Source of the DNA: JBECKS01 sp040235395
Lineage (GTDB): Bacteria > Pseudomonadota > Gammaproteobacteria > Pseudomonadales > JBECKS01
Assembly (NCBI GenBank): GCA_040235395.1
Contig: JBECKS010000162.1
Coordinates: 1 to 8,873, forward strand
Direction: 5' to 3'
DNA: 8,873 bases
Below the pieces are notes generated by a model, which saw only the letters and a program-made list of their open reading frames with translations, ran no database searches and was not told where the DNA came from. Position numbers and translations under genes: made by a program. The first letter of the stretch is position 1. Each line of letters begins with the position of its first letter. Of this stretch, positions 1 through 6,728 are shown in pieces.

Positions 1-983
1 TAGATAAAGCTGGTGCTGAAGTGGGTGGAATGCGTAATAACGATCCCACGAATACCAATATTGCCTGTCCTCAATGCGGTCGCCCTATGCAAATCAGAAC
101 GGGCAGCACAGGCGTGTTCCTGGGTTGTTCTGGATATTCACTGCCGCCTAAAGAACGTTGCAAGAGTACCTTGAACCTTGTGCCTGGTGATGAGGTCATT
201 GATGTAGAAGATGAAGAACAGGCAGAAATTGCCGAAGTAAATCTGCTTCGAAAAAAACATCGTTGCCCGAAATGCGAAACGGCAATGGAAAGTTATCTCA
301 TTGACGAAAAGCGAAAGCTTCACATCTGCGGTAATAACCCTGATTGTGATGGGTACGAAGTGGAGCAGGGTGAGTTCAAGATCAAGGGTTATGATGGCCC
401 CATCGTTGAGTGCGATAAGTGTGGCCATGATATGCAGCTTAAGACAGGTCGTTTTGGCAAATACATGGGTTGCACCAACGAAAACTGTAAGAACACCAGA
501 AAGTTATTGCGCAATGGTGAAGTAGCACCACCGAAGGTTGATCCTATCGACATGCCTCATCTAAAGTGCCAGAAAACTGATGATCACTACGTGTTGAGAG
601 ATGGCGCAGCGGGTATTTTCCTGGCGGCAAGCCAGTTTCCCAAACATCGAGAAACAAGAGCACCACTGGTTGCAGAATTGCATGAAGTGAAAGACAAACT
701 TGATGAAAAGTATCGCTATCTGGCAGATGCACCTCTGGCAGACCCTGACGGTATTCCTGCTCAGGTGCGTTTCAGCCGTAAGAATAAGGAGCAGTATGTG
801 ATGTCGGAAGTGGATGGAAAAGCCACTGGCTGGCAGGCTCATTTTGATGGTGGTAAATGGAAGGAAAGTGCCTCCACAAAGTCTGCCAAGGCGCCTGCAA
901 AAAAATCCACGTCTAAGAAAGCAGCGAAATCCCCAAGCAAGAAGGCTGCGGCCAAGAAAAGCCCTACAAAGAAAAAGAAATAA
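1..983 (+). CDS. topA: DNA topoisomerase I, C-terminal part (5' end outside window)
   Basis: This is the 3' portion of type IA topoisomerase I, which relaxes negative supercoils in the nucleoid. The reading frame is open from base 3, so the catalytic toprim/Tyr core lies upstream of the window. Counting residues from the codon at base 21, three four-Cys zinc-ribbon motifs are visible: C16/C19/C36/C47, C82/C85/C103/C109 and C131/C134/C151/C156. They are followed by the zinc-ribbon-like C-terminal domains, with stretches such as YDGPIVEC, GRFGKYM and LRDGAAG that match the E. coli protein closely from memory. The last roughly 40 residues (bases 864-980) are a Lys/Ala/Ser-rich tail with repeated SKK/AKK units, absent from E. 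coli TopA and probably an unstructured DNA-binding extension. The protein family is certain; the upstream extent is not visible. Confidence 0.97.
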   Translation, partial: DKAGAEVGGMRNNDPTNTNIACPQCGRPMQIRTGSTGVFLGCSGYSLPPKERCKSTLNLVPGDEVIDVEDEEQAEIAEVNLLRKKHRCPKCETAMESYLIDEKRKLHICGNNPDCDGYEVEQGEFKIKGYDGPIVECDKCGHDMQLKTGRFGKYMGCTNENCKNTRKLLRNGEVAPPKVDPIDMPHLKCQKTDDHYVLRDGAAGIFLAASQFPKHRETRAPLVAELHEVKDKLDEKYRYLADAPLADPDGIPAQVRFSRKNKEQYVMSEVDGKATGWQAHFDGGKWKESASTKSAKAPAKKSTSKKAAKSPSKKAAAKKSPTKKKK

Positions 984-994
984 TCCTCACTTTC

Positions 995-1030
995 AAGACC
1001 TGTGCTCAGTTGTCTGTGCACAGGTCTTTA
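995..1030 (+). terminator. Rho-independent-type terminator after topA
   Basis: A perfect 11-bp stem pairs AAGACCTGTGC (995-1005) with GCACAGGTCTT (1018-1028) around a 12-nt loop. It begins 12 nt after the topA stop. The U tract is short (TTT then A), so termination may be incomplete. The hairpin separates topA from the psrA promoter, which starts about 20 nt downstream. Confidence 0.7.
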
Positions 1031-1047
1031 GTCCTTGCCAGAAATAC

Positions 1048-1056
1048 TGTTATACT
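1048..1056 (+). promoter_or_regulatory. Extended -10 promoter of psrA
   Basis: TG-T-TATACT is an extended -10 element (TGnTATAAT with one mismatch). No good -35 sits 16-18 bp upstream, which is typical of extended -10 promoters. The expected transcription start near 1063 falls inside the palindrome at 1055-1080, so a protein bound there would block initiation. This is predicted from sequence only. Confidence 0.5.
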
Positions 1057-1080
1057 GTTTTAAACGCTTATTTGAAACAG
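1055..1080. promoter_or_regulatory. Palindromic operator at the psrA promoter (probable PsrA site)
   Basis: The 26-bp interrupted palindrome reads CTGTTT-N-AAA-N6-TTT-N-AAACAG. It overlaps the last two bases of the -10 element and the expected start site. Its core TTTAAACGC-N3-TTTGAA (1059-1076) recurs inverted at 5512-5529, before the acyl-CoA dehydrogenase genes. TetR-family regulators usually bind palindromes in their own promoters, and PsrA of Pseudomonas is autoregulated through AAAC/GTTT-type palindromes. Binding here is inferred. Confidence 0.6.
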
Positions 1081-1108
1081 CATGATTTTTCAATAAAATC
1101 AAATAGTT

Positions 1109-1753
1109 ATGACGCAAATCTCGACAGTAGATAGCATCCTTGACGCTGCAGAAACCCTGTTTGCTGAGAAGGGTTTTGCTGAAACTTCCCTCAGGAATAT
1201 CACCAGTGAAGCCGGTGTTAACCTCGCGGCGGTGAACTATCACTTTGGCTCCAAAGAGAAGCTTATTCAGGCGGTGTTTGCTCGTTTTCTTGATCCTTTT
1301 AGCGAACATCTGAATACCCAATTACTGGAACGTTTCACTGATGATGAGGTTCAGCCCGACATCAAAGAGTTGCTTGAGCTATTTGCTTATACCGTTTATG
1401 CCATGCGTATGGAACGCCTGAAAACCAAGGACCAAACATTTGTGCGTCTGATTGGTTTAGCCTTCAATCAGGGAGAAGGGCATATGCTGAAATTCATTCG
1501 TGAGAAATACGGTGATGTATTCAAGCGCTATATGGGTTTGTATCGTCGAGCTTGTCCTAATGTGCCTGACGAAGAATTATTCTGGCGAATTCATTTTGCT
1601 TTAGGTGCTGCAATGTTTTCTCTTTCCGGTTTTGAAATCCTGGCACGCATTGCACCTCAGGAAACCCTGTCTGAACCGCCGAGTATCATTACTGTTTACA
1701 AATACATTATTCCTTTTCTGGTGGCAGGCATGTCAGCAGATTCACAGACATAA
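1109..1753 (+). CDS. psrA: TetR-family fatty-acid-responsive regulator PsrA
   Basis: A 214-aa TetR-family repressor. The N-terminal DNA-binding domain covers residues 8-52, with helix-turn-helix T26-SLRNITSEAGVNLAAVNYHF-46 followed by GSKEKL. The rest is the all-helical ligand-binding and dimerisation domain. The N-terminus (VDSILDAAETLFAEKGFAETSLR) and the FWRIHFALGAAMFSLSG segment near residues 158-174 closely match P. aeruginosa PsrA as I remember it, and the neighbourhood (topA, thioinosine phosphorylase) agrees. PsrA senses long-chain fatty acids and represses its own gene and beta-oxidation genes. The ATG at 1109 has almost no Shine-Dalgarno sequence, but the start matches the family start. 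It is the first gene of a likely operon, 16 nt before the channel gene. A different TetR paralogue with similar ligands is the main alternative. Confidence 0.82.
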   Translation: MTQISTVDSILDAAETLFAEKGFAETSLRNITSEAGVNLAAVNYHFGSKEKLIQAVFARFLDPFSEHLNTQLLERFTDDEVQPDIKELLELFAYTVYAMRMERLKTKDQTFVRLIGLAFNQGEGHMLKFIREKYGDVFKRYMGLYRRACPNVPDEELFWRIHFALGAAMFSLSGFEILARIAPQETLSEPPSIITVYKYIIPFLVAGMSADSQT

Positions 1754-1757
1754 CTGA

Positions 1758-1764
1758 AAAGGAG
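1758..1764 (+). promoter_or_regulatory. Strong ribosome binding site of the MscS-family gene
   Basis: AAAGGAG sits 5 nt before the ATG at 1770, in the 16-nt gap after the psrA stop. It fixes the start of the channel gene and supports cotranscription with psrA. Confidence 0.75.
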
Positions 1765-1769
1765 TTCAC

Positions 1770-2870
1770 ATGATTGAAAGAATAGTTTCCTGGGTAAATG
1801 ATTTTGGTCTGGACCATGCGTGGGTCTATTCCGCATTTATCGTTATCTTTCTTACCTTGTTGGCTAATTATATTGCACGCATTGTGTTGTTAAGAATTGA
1901 AAAAAAATTAATGGAAACGCCTAACCCCTGGGATGATGCATTAATTGTTTCCTTACGTTCGCCATTAACCTTGGCTATCTGGGTAATCGGGTTTTTCTAT
2001 GTATTCCAGTTTGTAGAAAAAGAAACCCAGTCAGGATTTTTCACGCATATTGAAGATTTAACACAAATCATCATTATCTTCCTGTTAGGTAGATTTCTTT
2101 TTGTTTTCAGCCAGCAAGTAGAAAAAAATCTTTTAAATCCTTCTGACCCAGAAAAAAAAGCGGATGAAACAACAGTTTCTGTTATTGGTCGTTTAGCCAG
2201 AATTTCTATCATCATCACCATGGGTCTGATCATTATGCAGGCCTTGGGTTATAGTATTTCAGGTGTGTTGGCCTTTGGTGGTGTGGGTGGTATTGCTGTT
2301 GGTTTGGCAGCGAAGGAAATGCTGTCTAACTTTTTTGGTGCTTTCATGATTTTTCTTGATAAGCCTTTTGGGATTGGCGACTGGATTCGTTCTCCTGATA
2401 AGGATATCGAAGGTACCGTTGAAGCAATCGGTTGGCGTGTTACCAAGATTCGTCGTTTTGACAAACGTGCCCTTTATGTACCGAATGCCGCCTTCACCAG
2501 TATATCCGTTGAAAATCCTTCACGCATGACTCATCGTCGTATCCATGAAACCATTGGTATTCGTTACAGTGATATTAATTGCATGAAAGCTATTGTTGAT
2601 GATGTAAAAGCCATGCTGCAATCCCATGATGAAATTGATAGCACGCAAACATTGATTGTAAATTTTAATGCCTTTTCTTCTTCTTCAGTGGATTTTTTCA
2701 TTTACACCTTCACGAAAACTACCAACTGGGTGCATTTTCATGAAGTAAAACAGGATGTCTTGCTTAAAGTGGCAGATATCATTGAGCGACACGGTGCAGA
2801 AATTGCCTTTCCTACATCTACAGTTCATTTATTCAGGGAGCAGCTTGAAAATGCTGTACCTGAAGCATGA
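1770..2870 (+). CDS. MscS-family mechanosensitive ion channel, YnaI-like
   Basis: A 366-aa inner-membrane channel of the small-conductance mechanosensitive family, which opens under membrane tension to release solutes during osmotic downshock. Hydrophobic segments lie near residues 18-41, 65-82, 98-115 and 143-163. The Gly/Ala-rich pore helix follows (about 164-196: SGVLAFGGVGGIAVGLAAKE...NFFGAFM), leading into the beta domain at DKPFGIGDWIRSPD (197-210). The stretches IEGTVEAIGWR, LYVPNA and ISVENPSRMT.RRI are hallmarks of the cytoplasmic vestibule. Length, segment count and sequence resemble E. coli YnaI (343 aa, five segments) more than MscS itself (286 aa). It has a good Shine-Dalgarno and follows psrA by 16 nt. 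Its stop overlaps the next gene's start in ATGA. Family assignment is firm; the conductance and gating class is inferred. Confidence 0.92.
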   Translation: MIERIVSWVNDFGLDHAWVYSAFIVIFLTLLANYIARIVLLRIEKKLMETPNPWDDALIVSLRSPLTLAIWVIGFFYVFQFVEKETQSGFFTHIEDLTQIIIIFLLGRFLFVFSQQVEKNLLNPSDPEKKADETTVSVIGRLARISIIITMGLIIMQALGYSISGVLAFGGVGGIAVGLAAKEMLSNFFGAFMIFLDKPFGIGDWIRSPDKDIEGTVEAIGWRVTKIRRFDKRALYVPNAAFTSISVENPSRMTHRRIHETIGIRYSDINCMKAIVDDVKAMLQSHDEIDSTQTLIVNFNAFSSSSVDFFIYTFTKTTNWVHFHEVKQDVLLKVADIIERHGAEIAFPTSTVHLFREQLENAVPEA

Positions 2871-3424
2871 TTAAAGCACCTGATGCAATAAGCAACATAC
2901 CTGCGCAAGCAGAGCTGCTGTTTTCATCTGAACAGATTGAAACAGGAATAAAGGAGCTTGCAGAAAAACTTTCGAACGAGTTAAGCGAGAAGAATCCTGT
3001 GTTCATTGTGTTGATGAATGGCGCTTTGATGTTTGGCGCCCATCTTCTGAAGTATTTGAACTTTCCATTACAGGTAGATTATTTACATCTTTCTCGTTAT
3101 AGCGATGGTTTGACTCCGGGTGAGCTGCAATGGAAGGTCTATCCTCAATTTAATTTAAAAGACAGGCATGTCATTTTAGTTGATGACATTCTTGATGAAG
3201 GCAAAAGTCTAGAGGCTGCGCATGCCTATTGTGATCAGCAGGGTGCTACAGCTATTTCAAGCCTTGTTCTTCTGAAAAAAGATTTGCGAGAAAGAAAAGT
3301 AAATTATCAGATAAGCGATTATGTCTTTGATTGTCCTGATTGTTATGTCTTTGGTTTTGGAATGGACTACCTTCATTACTGGAGAAACCTGAATGGTATA
3401 TTCGCGCTACGTGATGAAGGTTAA
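2867..3424 (+). CDS. Hypoxanthine-guanine-type phosphoribosyltransferase
   Basis: A 185-aa type I phosphoribosyltransferase, a cytoplasmic purine-salvage enzyme that transfers ribose-5-phosphate from PRPP to a 6-oxopurine to give IMP or GMP. The PRPP-binding loop is VDDILDEGKSL at residues 105-115, where D110 corresponds to the catalytic Asp of the HPRT family. VLMNGALMF (48-56) matches the early PPi-binding loop. K137/K138 and the VFGFGMDY segment (161-168) correspond to the purine-binding Lys and the C-terminal loop. The start overlaps the channel gene's stop by 4 bp (ATGA) with no clear Shine-Dalgarno, implying translational coupling. The next gene makes hypoxanthine, which favours a hypoxanthine substrate. 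Preference for guanine or xanthine cannot be read from the sequence. Confidence 0.88.
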   Translation: MIKAPDAISNIPAQAELLFSSEQIETGIKELAEKLSNELSEKNPVFIVLMNGALMFGAHLLKYLNFPLQVDYLHLSRYSDGLTPGELQWKVYPQFNLKDRHVILVDDILDEGKSLEAAHAYCDQQGATAISSLVLLKKDLRERKVNYQISDYVFDCPDCYVFGFGMDYLHYWRNLNGIFALRDEG

Positions 3425-3457
3425 CAAACAATATATTGATTATTGAGAGAAGAGTGT

Positions 3458-4213
3458 ATGACAGATATTGCAATTATTGGTGGAACCAGTTTACAGAACA
3501 TTCAATCCTTGAAGATTCATGAAACAAAAAAAATACAAAGTGTTTATGGAGAAGTTTCGTGTGATGCTTCTATCGGTGAGTTAAATGGAAAACCTATTGT
3601 TTTTCTCAATCGCCATGGCAATGCCTATCAACTTCCTCCACATAAAATAAACTATAGAGCCAACATTGATTGTCTTGCGCAGCTTGGTGTAAAGAAAATC
3701 ATTGCTGTTAATGCCGTAGGCGGTATTAGTGATTTTGCCAAACCCTTACATCTTTCTGTGCCTAAACAGATAATTGATTACAGTTATGGCAGGGAGAATA
3801 CCTATTTTGAAGGGGGTAACTCGGGAGTCAATTTTGTTGATTTTAGTTCACCATTTTCTGCAAGTCTGCGCGCTGCCTTAATTACCAGTTTGAAAGAACT
3901 TGGCTTTGGTCAACAGGATGCAGGATTTAGTGAGCATACCTGTTATGGCTGCACTCAAGGTCCTCGTTTGGAAACGGCTGCAGAAATAAAGCGAATGGCA
4001 AAGGATGGCTGTGATGTGGTAGGGATGACCATGATGCCTGAAGCAGTATTGGCACGAGAAAAGAATATTGAATATGCCAGTTTGTGTTTAGTGGTGAACT
4101 GGGCAGCGGGCTTAAGCGATCAATCCACCACCATGGGTGAAATTAGCAAACTGGTAAAAGAAGGTTCAGCTTATATTGAAGCGGTGCTGAATCATCTCGT
4201 GCATGTTTGTTAG
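3458..4213 (+). CDS. S-methyl-5'-thioinosine phosphorylase (MTAP/PNP family)
   Basis: A 251-aa family 2 nucleoside phosphorylase. It probably converts 5'-methylthioinosine plus phosphate to hypoxanthine plus methylthioribose-1-phosphate, salvaging the by-product of polyamine synthesis and quorum-signal synthesis. Numbered from the ATG at 3458: GGTS (8-11) and R52-H53 for phosphate, PPHKINYRANI (60-70), NAVGG (85-89), TQGPRLETAAEI (166-177), GMTMMPEA (189-196) and VVNWAAG (212-218). Asn214 stands where methylthioadenosine phosphorylases carry Asp in a TDYDCW-type motif, which fits a 6-oxopurine; P. aeruginosa PA3004 has NPAAG there. An in-frame TTG at 3443 would add five residues, but the purine-rich GAGAAGAG just before 3458 and family alignment favour the ATG. 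It lies 33 nt after the phosphoribosyltransferase, so the two form a salvage pair. Confidence 0.9.
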   Translation: MTDIAIIGGTSLQNIQSLKIHETKKIQSVYGEVSCDASIGELNGKPIVFLNRHGNAYQLPPHKINYRANIDCLAQLGVKKIIAVNAVGGISDFAKPLHLSVPKQIIDYSYGRENTYFEGGNSGVNFVDFSSPFSASLRAALITSLKELGFGQQDAGFSEHTCYGCTQGPRLETAAEIKRMAKDGCDVVGMTMMPEAVLAREKNIEYASLCLVVNWAAGLSDQSTTMGEISKLVKEGSAYIEAVLNHLVHVC

Positions 4214-4249
4214 CAATATTGCATAGACCTGTTTACTGATGACATGTGC

Positions 4250-5395
4250 TTATCGCTTGAGATACCTTTCAATCTCGAATTTTTCGGCTTCTTCCTGAAA
4301 TTCTTTAATGAAGGTCAGTACTAGTTGATTGAATAATTTCTGTTGTTCAATGGAAAGACTTAACTCAGATAGGGAAATCACGTCTTCGGGTTTTTTAAGG
4401 AAAAAACGTTCACGCTCCTTCAAATTGTATTCACAGACAGTCCATGCTTTCGCCACTTTGTTATTTGCTATAAGTCTTGATGCGTAGGCTCTTGAATGAG
4501 CCATAGCGAAGTCAGCGTAATAGGTGCTTTTTAGTTTTTCAAAAAAATATTGATCATATTGCCAGTTATCTTTTGATAATTCATCTTCCAGAAATAAATA
4601 GGCATGCCTGAATTCGCGCGCCCTGCAAAGGGCATATACTTTTTCCCCTATATCAACTAATCGTTTTTCGTCATTAGCAGCTTGATCGTTGCTATCACTG
4701 ATTCTTCTTCGTGCCTTCTCTTTTTGAGTATCTTCATCATTCACTTCAAGGGGAATTGAATACTCAAGAATAAGTTGTCCCATCCAGTAAAAACTCATGA
4801 CCAGAAGATAGGCGCACATAAATATAAACAAGAATGAGATTGAGGGATTTTTCAAACCCCAGTAAATCAAAGCAAGGTTCAGGTAAAAAATCAGTAAAAG
4901 AAAAAAGTAACTTATTCCAAGGCTTTTTATAACATCCATGACTTTTCCGATTGCAATGGACTTTGTTAATTCATGAAAGCGAACGGTGTTAATCAATACT
5001 GCAGGGATTAAAAATGCAGTTATCACTAACCATGTTATAGCTGGAAAATTAGAAAGATGTTTCTGTAGCATGAAAGCAGGCACGAGAACTATGCCAATCA
5101 AAATCAAAACACGATAAGTCTGAGGGTTTGAAAACGAGGCTTGTTCGCTTGATATAACAGGCGCCTGTTCTATCTGGTCGAGACTCGACTCAAGCACTAA
5201 AAATAAATAGTTCACAAAAATAATTACGGGGGAGGCGAGTAGAGGAAAAGCAAAGAAATAGAGTAGCCAGGTAAACTTGTCTCCCAAGGCATTGGCAATA
5301 TTGATAAGAAACATGCTTGAAATAAAAAGCAGAAAGGAACACGTTAGCAACAGAAGTAGGGAAGGAATTTGAAGTGGGTATATCAATATTTTCAT
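4250..5395 (-). CDS. Unrecognised membrane protein with six hydrophobic segments and helical cytoplasmic tail
   Basis: A 381-aa protein I do not recognise. Hydrophobic segments fall near residues 11-36, 43-68, 94-110, 118-137, 161-182 and 185-210. Residues 211-245 are charged and probably flexible. The remaining 136 residues are rich in Ala, Leu, Tyr, Glu and Lys, with spacing suggestive of paired helices (for example EKVYALCRAREFRHAYLFLE at 251-270 and ASRLIANNKVAKAWTVCEYNL at 305-325), as in TPR-like folds. By the positive-inside pattern the tail is probably cytoplasmic. It is a single minus-strand gene, convergent with the phosphorylase (36 nt apart) and divergent from the dehydrogenase operon. 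The ATG at 5395 has only a weak AGG 3 nt upstream; the next in-frame Met (residue 28) would remove most of the first membrane segment. No enzyme motif was found and no function is proposed. Confidence 0.8.
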   Translation of the reverse strand: MKILIYPLQIPSLLLLLTCSFLLFISSMFLINIANALGDKFTWLLYFFAFPLLASPVIIFVNYLFLVLESSLDQIEQAPVISSEQASFSNPQTYRVLILIGIVLVPAFMLQKHLSNFPAITWLVITAFLIPAVLINTVRFHELTKSIAIGKVMDVIKSLGISYFFLLLIFYLNLALIYWGLKNPSISFLFIFMCAYLLVMSFYWMGQLILEYSIPLEVNDEDTQKEKARRRISDSNDQAANDEKRLVDIGEKVYALCRAREFRHAYLFLEDELSKDNWQYDQYFFEKLKSTYYADFAMAHSRAYASRLIANNKVAKAWTVCEYNLKERERFFLKKPEDVISLSELSLSIEQQKLFNQLVLTFIKEFQEEAEKFEIERYLKR

Positions 5396-5403
5396 ATACC
5401 TGC

Positions 5404-5432
5404 ATAAAAGCAGGGCGGTCTGACATTGACAA
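5404..5432 (-). promoter_or_regulatory. Candidate promoter of the membrane-protein gene
   Basis: On the minus strand, TTGTCA (5432-5427, five of six consensus bases) and TTTTAT (5409-5404, four of six) are separated by exactly 17 bp. The predicted start is near 5397, so the mRNA would be almost leaderless relative to the ATG at 5395. A 5-bp hairpin CCTGC/GCAGG (5399-5414) overlaps the -10 and the AGG. This is a weak prediction. Confidence 0.35.
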
Positions 5433-5510
5433 GCTTTGCGCTGCAGAAGACGACCTTGAGACTATGCTTTGTTCAAGCATGACGATCCTAAGCATTATCA
5501 TCTTGCATTA

Positions 5511-5530
5511 ATTCAAACGGGCGTTTAAAT
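5511..5530. promoter_or_regulatory. Palindromic operator before the acyl-CoA dehydrogenase operon (probable PsrA site)
   Basis: The 20-bp near-perfect palindrome is ATT-N-AAACG-GG-CGTTT-N-AAT. Read on the minus strand, its core is TTTAAACGC-CCG-TTTGAA (5529-5512), identical in 15 of 18 positions and in spacing to the core at the psrA promoter (1059-1076). It also contains CAAAC-N4-GTTT, the type of site reported for Pseudomonas PsrA. It covers the -35 region of the candidate promoter at 5541-5546, a position expected to repress. Binding is inferred. Confidence 0.62.
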
Positions 5531-5540
5531 TCGATGACTC

Positions 5541-5546
5541 TATAAG
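5541..5546 (+). promoter_or_regulatory. Candidate -10 element of the dehydrogenase operon
   Basis: TATAAG matches five of six consensus bases and would start transcription near 5553, just before the ribosome binding site. No convincing -35 is present; that position is occupied by the palindrome. An alternative promoter is TTGCAT (5503-5508) with TAAATT (5526-5531), 17 bp apart, which would also be covered by the operator. Confidence 0.4.
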
Positions 5547-5570
5547 CAGGAACCGTTTCTGGAGGAAACC

Positions 5571-6716
5571 ATGGATTTGAAGCTCTCACCACAAGATCTG
5601 GAATTTCAAAAGGAAGTCAGGGACTTTCTCGATAGCAAACTTCCCAAGGATATCTGGGGCAAGCGTGCCGAATGGTTCGCTGCCTTAAAGGAGAAGGGTT
5701 GGGATTGTCCAAAATGGCCAAAAGAGTTTGGTGGGCCTGGGTGGACTCCAACTCAGCACTACATCTGGGAAAAAGAAACCACAGGCAGAAGCCTGCCACC
5801 CGTATTGCCTTTTGGCCATGTCATGCTGGCTCCTATTCTTATGAAGTATGGAACCCCAGAGCAGATTGAGCGTTTTCTGCCTGATATTCGTGATCATAAA
5901 GTGAACTGGTGTCAGGGTTATTCAGAGCCTGGTGCAGGTTCTGATTTGGCCAACCTTAAATGTAAAGCTGAACTCAGTGCGGATGATAAGGAATACACCG
6001 TTAACGGCACCAAAATCTGGACCACCATGGCCCATATGGCAACCTGGTGTTTCTGTTTAACTAGAACGGATAGTAGTGGCGCCAAACAGGAAGGCATTAC
6101 CTTTCTATTAATTGATATGAAAGATCCGGGTGTTACGGTAAAGCCAATTTACACTCTAGGTGGAAGTCATCATGTGAATCAGGTGTTCTTTGATAACGTC
6201 AAAGTGCCTGTTGAAAATCGTATTGGTGAAGAAGGCAAGGGCTGGACTTACGCCAAAGGGCTTTTACAACATGAGCGTTCTGGTCTTGCTGGCATTTCAA
6301 GAACGCTGGAAGGTGTTGCTAAAGTAAAACGCAATGCGCGATCAGTAAAAGTGGGAGATAGTAATCTTCTTGAAGACTCCTCTTTCCGTAAAAAAATTGC
6401 CGATGCGGAAATAGAATTACGTGCGCTTGAATACGCAGAACTTCGTAGTCTTGCGTCTGCACAAGACGGCGCCAACCCTGGCCCAGAATCTTCCATCCTG
6501 AAATTAAAAGGCACCATGATGCAACAACGCATTCAGGAACTTACCATCGAAGCGGGCGGAATTTATTCAAGCAACTGGAGTTTTGAAGCTGCAGGACCAA
6601 AATTCGCCAAAGGTGGCATGGGTATGTATTTGAGTGGGCGTGCTGCAACGGTTTACGGTGGCTGCAGTGAAGTGCAGAAAGACGTGATTGCTAAAAACGT
6701 TCTTGGTTTGAAATAG
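5571..6716 (+). CDS. Acyl-CoA dehydrogenase, catalytic-type subunit
   Basis: A 381-aa FAD-dependent acyl-CoA dehydrogenase that would oxidise an acyl-CoA to the 2-enoyl-CoA, passing electrons to electron-transfer flavoprotein. The N-terminal helical domain covers about residues 1-110. The FAD/substrate motif YSEPGAGSDLA is at 117-127, KIWTT at 148-152 and the middle beta domain runs to about 224. The C-terminal helical domain ends with VYGGCSEVQKDVIAKNVLG (361-379). The medium-chain-type catalytic Glu position is Gly363 (YGG instead of YEG), but E235 in LLQHERSG sits at the position used by isovaleryl- and long-chain-type enzymes. This pattern, with a second dehydrogenase 12 nt downstream, resembles paired PimC/PimD or FadE26/FadE27 enzymes that form alpha2beta2 complexes. 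GGAGG lies 5 nt before the ATG. Family is certain; substrate (fatty acyl, dicarboxylyl or sterol side chain) is unknown. Confidence 0.92.
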   Translation: MDLKLSPQDLEFQKEVRDFLDSKLPKDIWGKRAEWFAALKEKGWDCPKWPKEFGGPGWTPTQHYIWEKETTGRSLPPVLPFGHVMLAPILMKYGTPEQIERFLPDIRDHKVNWCQGYSEPGAGSDLANLKCKAELSADDKEYTVNGTKIWTTMAHMATWCFCLTRTDSSGAKQEGITFLLIDMKDPGVTVKPIYTLGGSHHVNQVFFDNVKVPVENRIGEEGKGWTYAKGLLQHERSGLAGISRTLEGVAKVKRNARSVKVGDSNLLEDSSFRKKIADAEIELRALEYAELRSLASAQDGANPGPESSILKLKGTMMQQRIQELTIEAGGIYSSNWSFEAAGPKFAKGGMGMYLSGRAATVYGGCSEVQKDVIAKNVLGLK

Positions 6717-6720
6717 GAGG
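6715..6720 (+). promoter_or_regulatory. Ribosome binding site overlapping the upstream stop codon
   Basis: AGGAGG shares two bases with the TAG stop of the first dehydrogenase and sits 8 nt before the ATG of the second. A ribosome finishing the first gene would be placed at this site, suggesting coupled, roughly equimolar synthesis of two subunits. Confidence 0.75.
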
Positions 6721-6728
6721 GCACTGCA

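Noticed and set aside
138..428. Minus-strand open frame inside topA
   Set aside because: It is antisense to the conserved zinc-finger coding region and has no homology-like features, so it is a shadow of topA codon structure.
3443..3457. TTG start adding MREEC to the thioinosine phosphorylase
   Set aside because: The extension contains the purine-rich ribosome binding sequence, and the family begins with a short Met-x-x-IAIIGGT segment matching the ATG at 3458.
4213..4222. GCAATATTGC palindrome between the convergent genes as a terminator
   Set aside because: It has no loop, is AT-rich in the centre and has no U tract. I see no convincing terminator in the 36-nt gap.
5464..5480. ATGCTT/AAGCAT hairpin in the divergent intergenic region
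   Set aside because: A 6-bp AT-rich stem with a 5-nt loop is expected by chance and is not placed as a terminator or leader element.
5190..5501. 103-aa minus-strand frame overlapping the start of the membrane-protein gene
   Set aside because: It overlaps the N-terminus of the better-supported 381-aa gene in another frame, and has mixed composition and no recognisable features.
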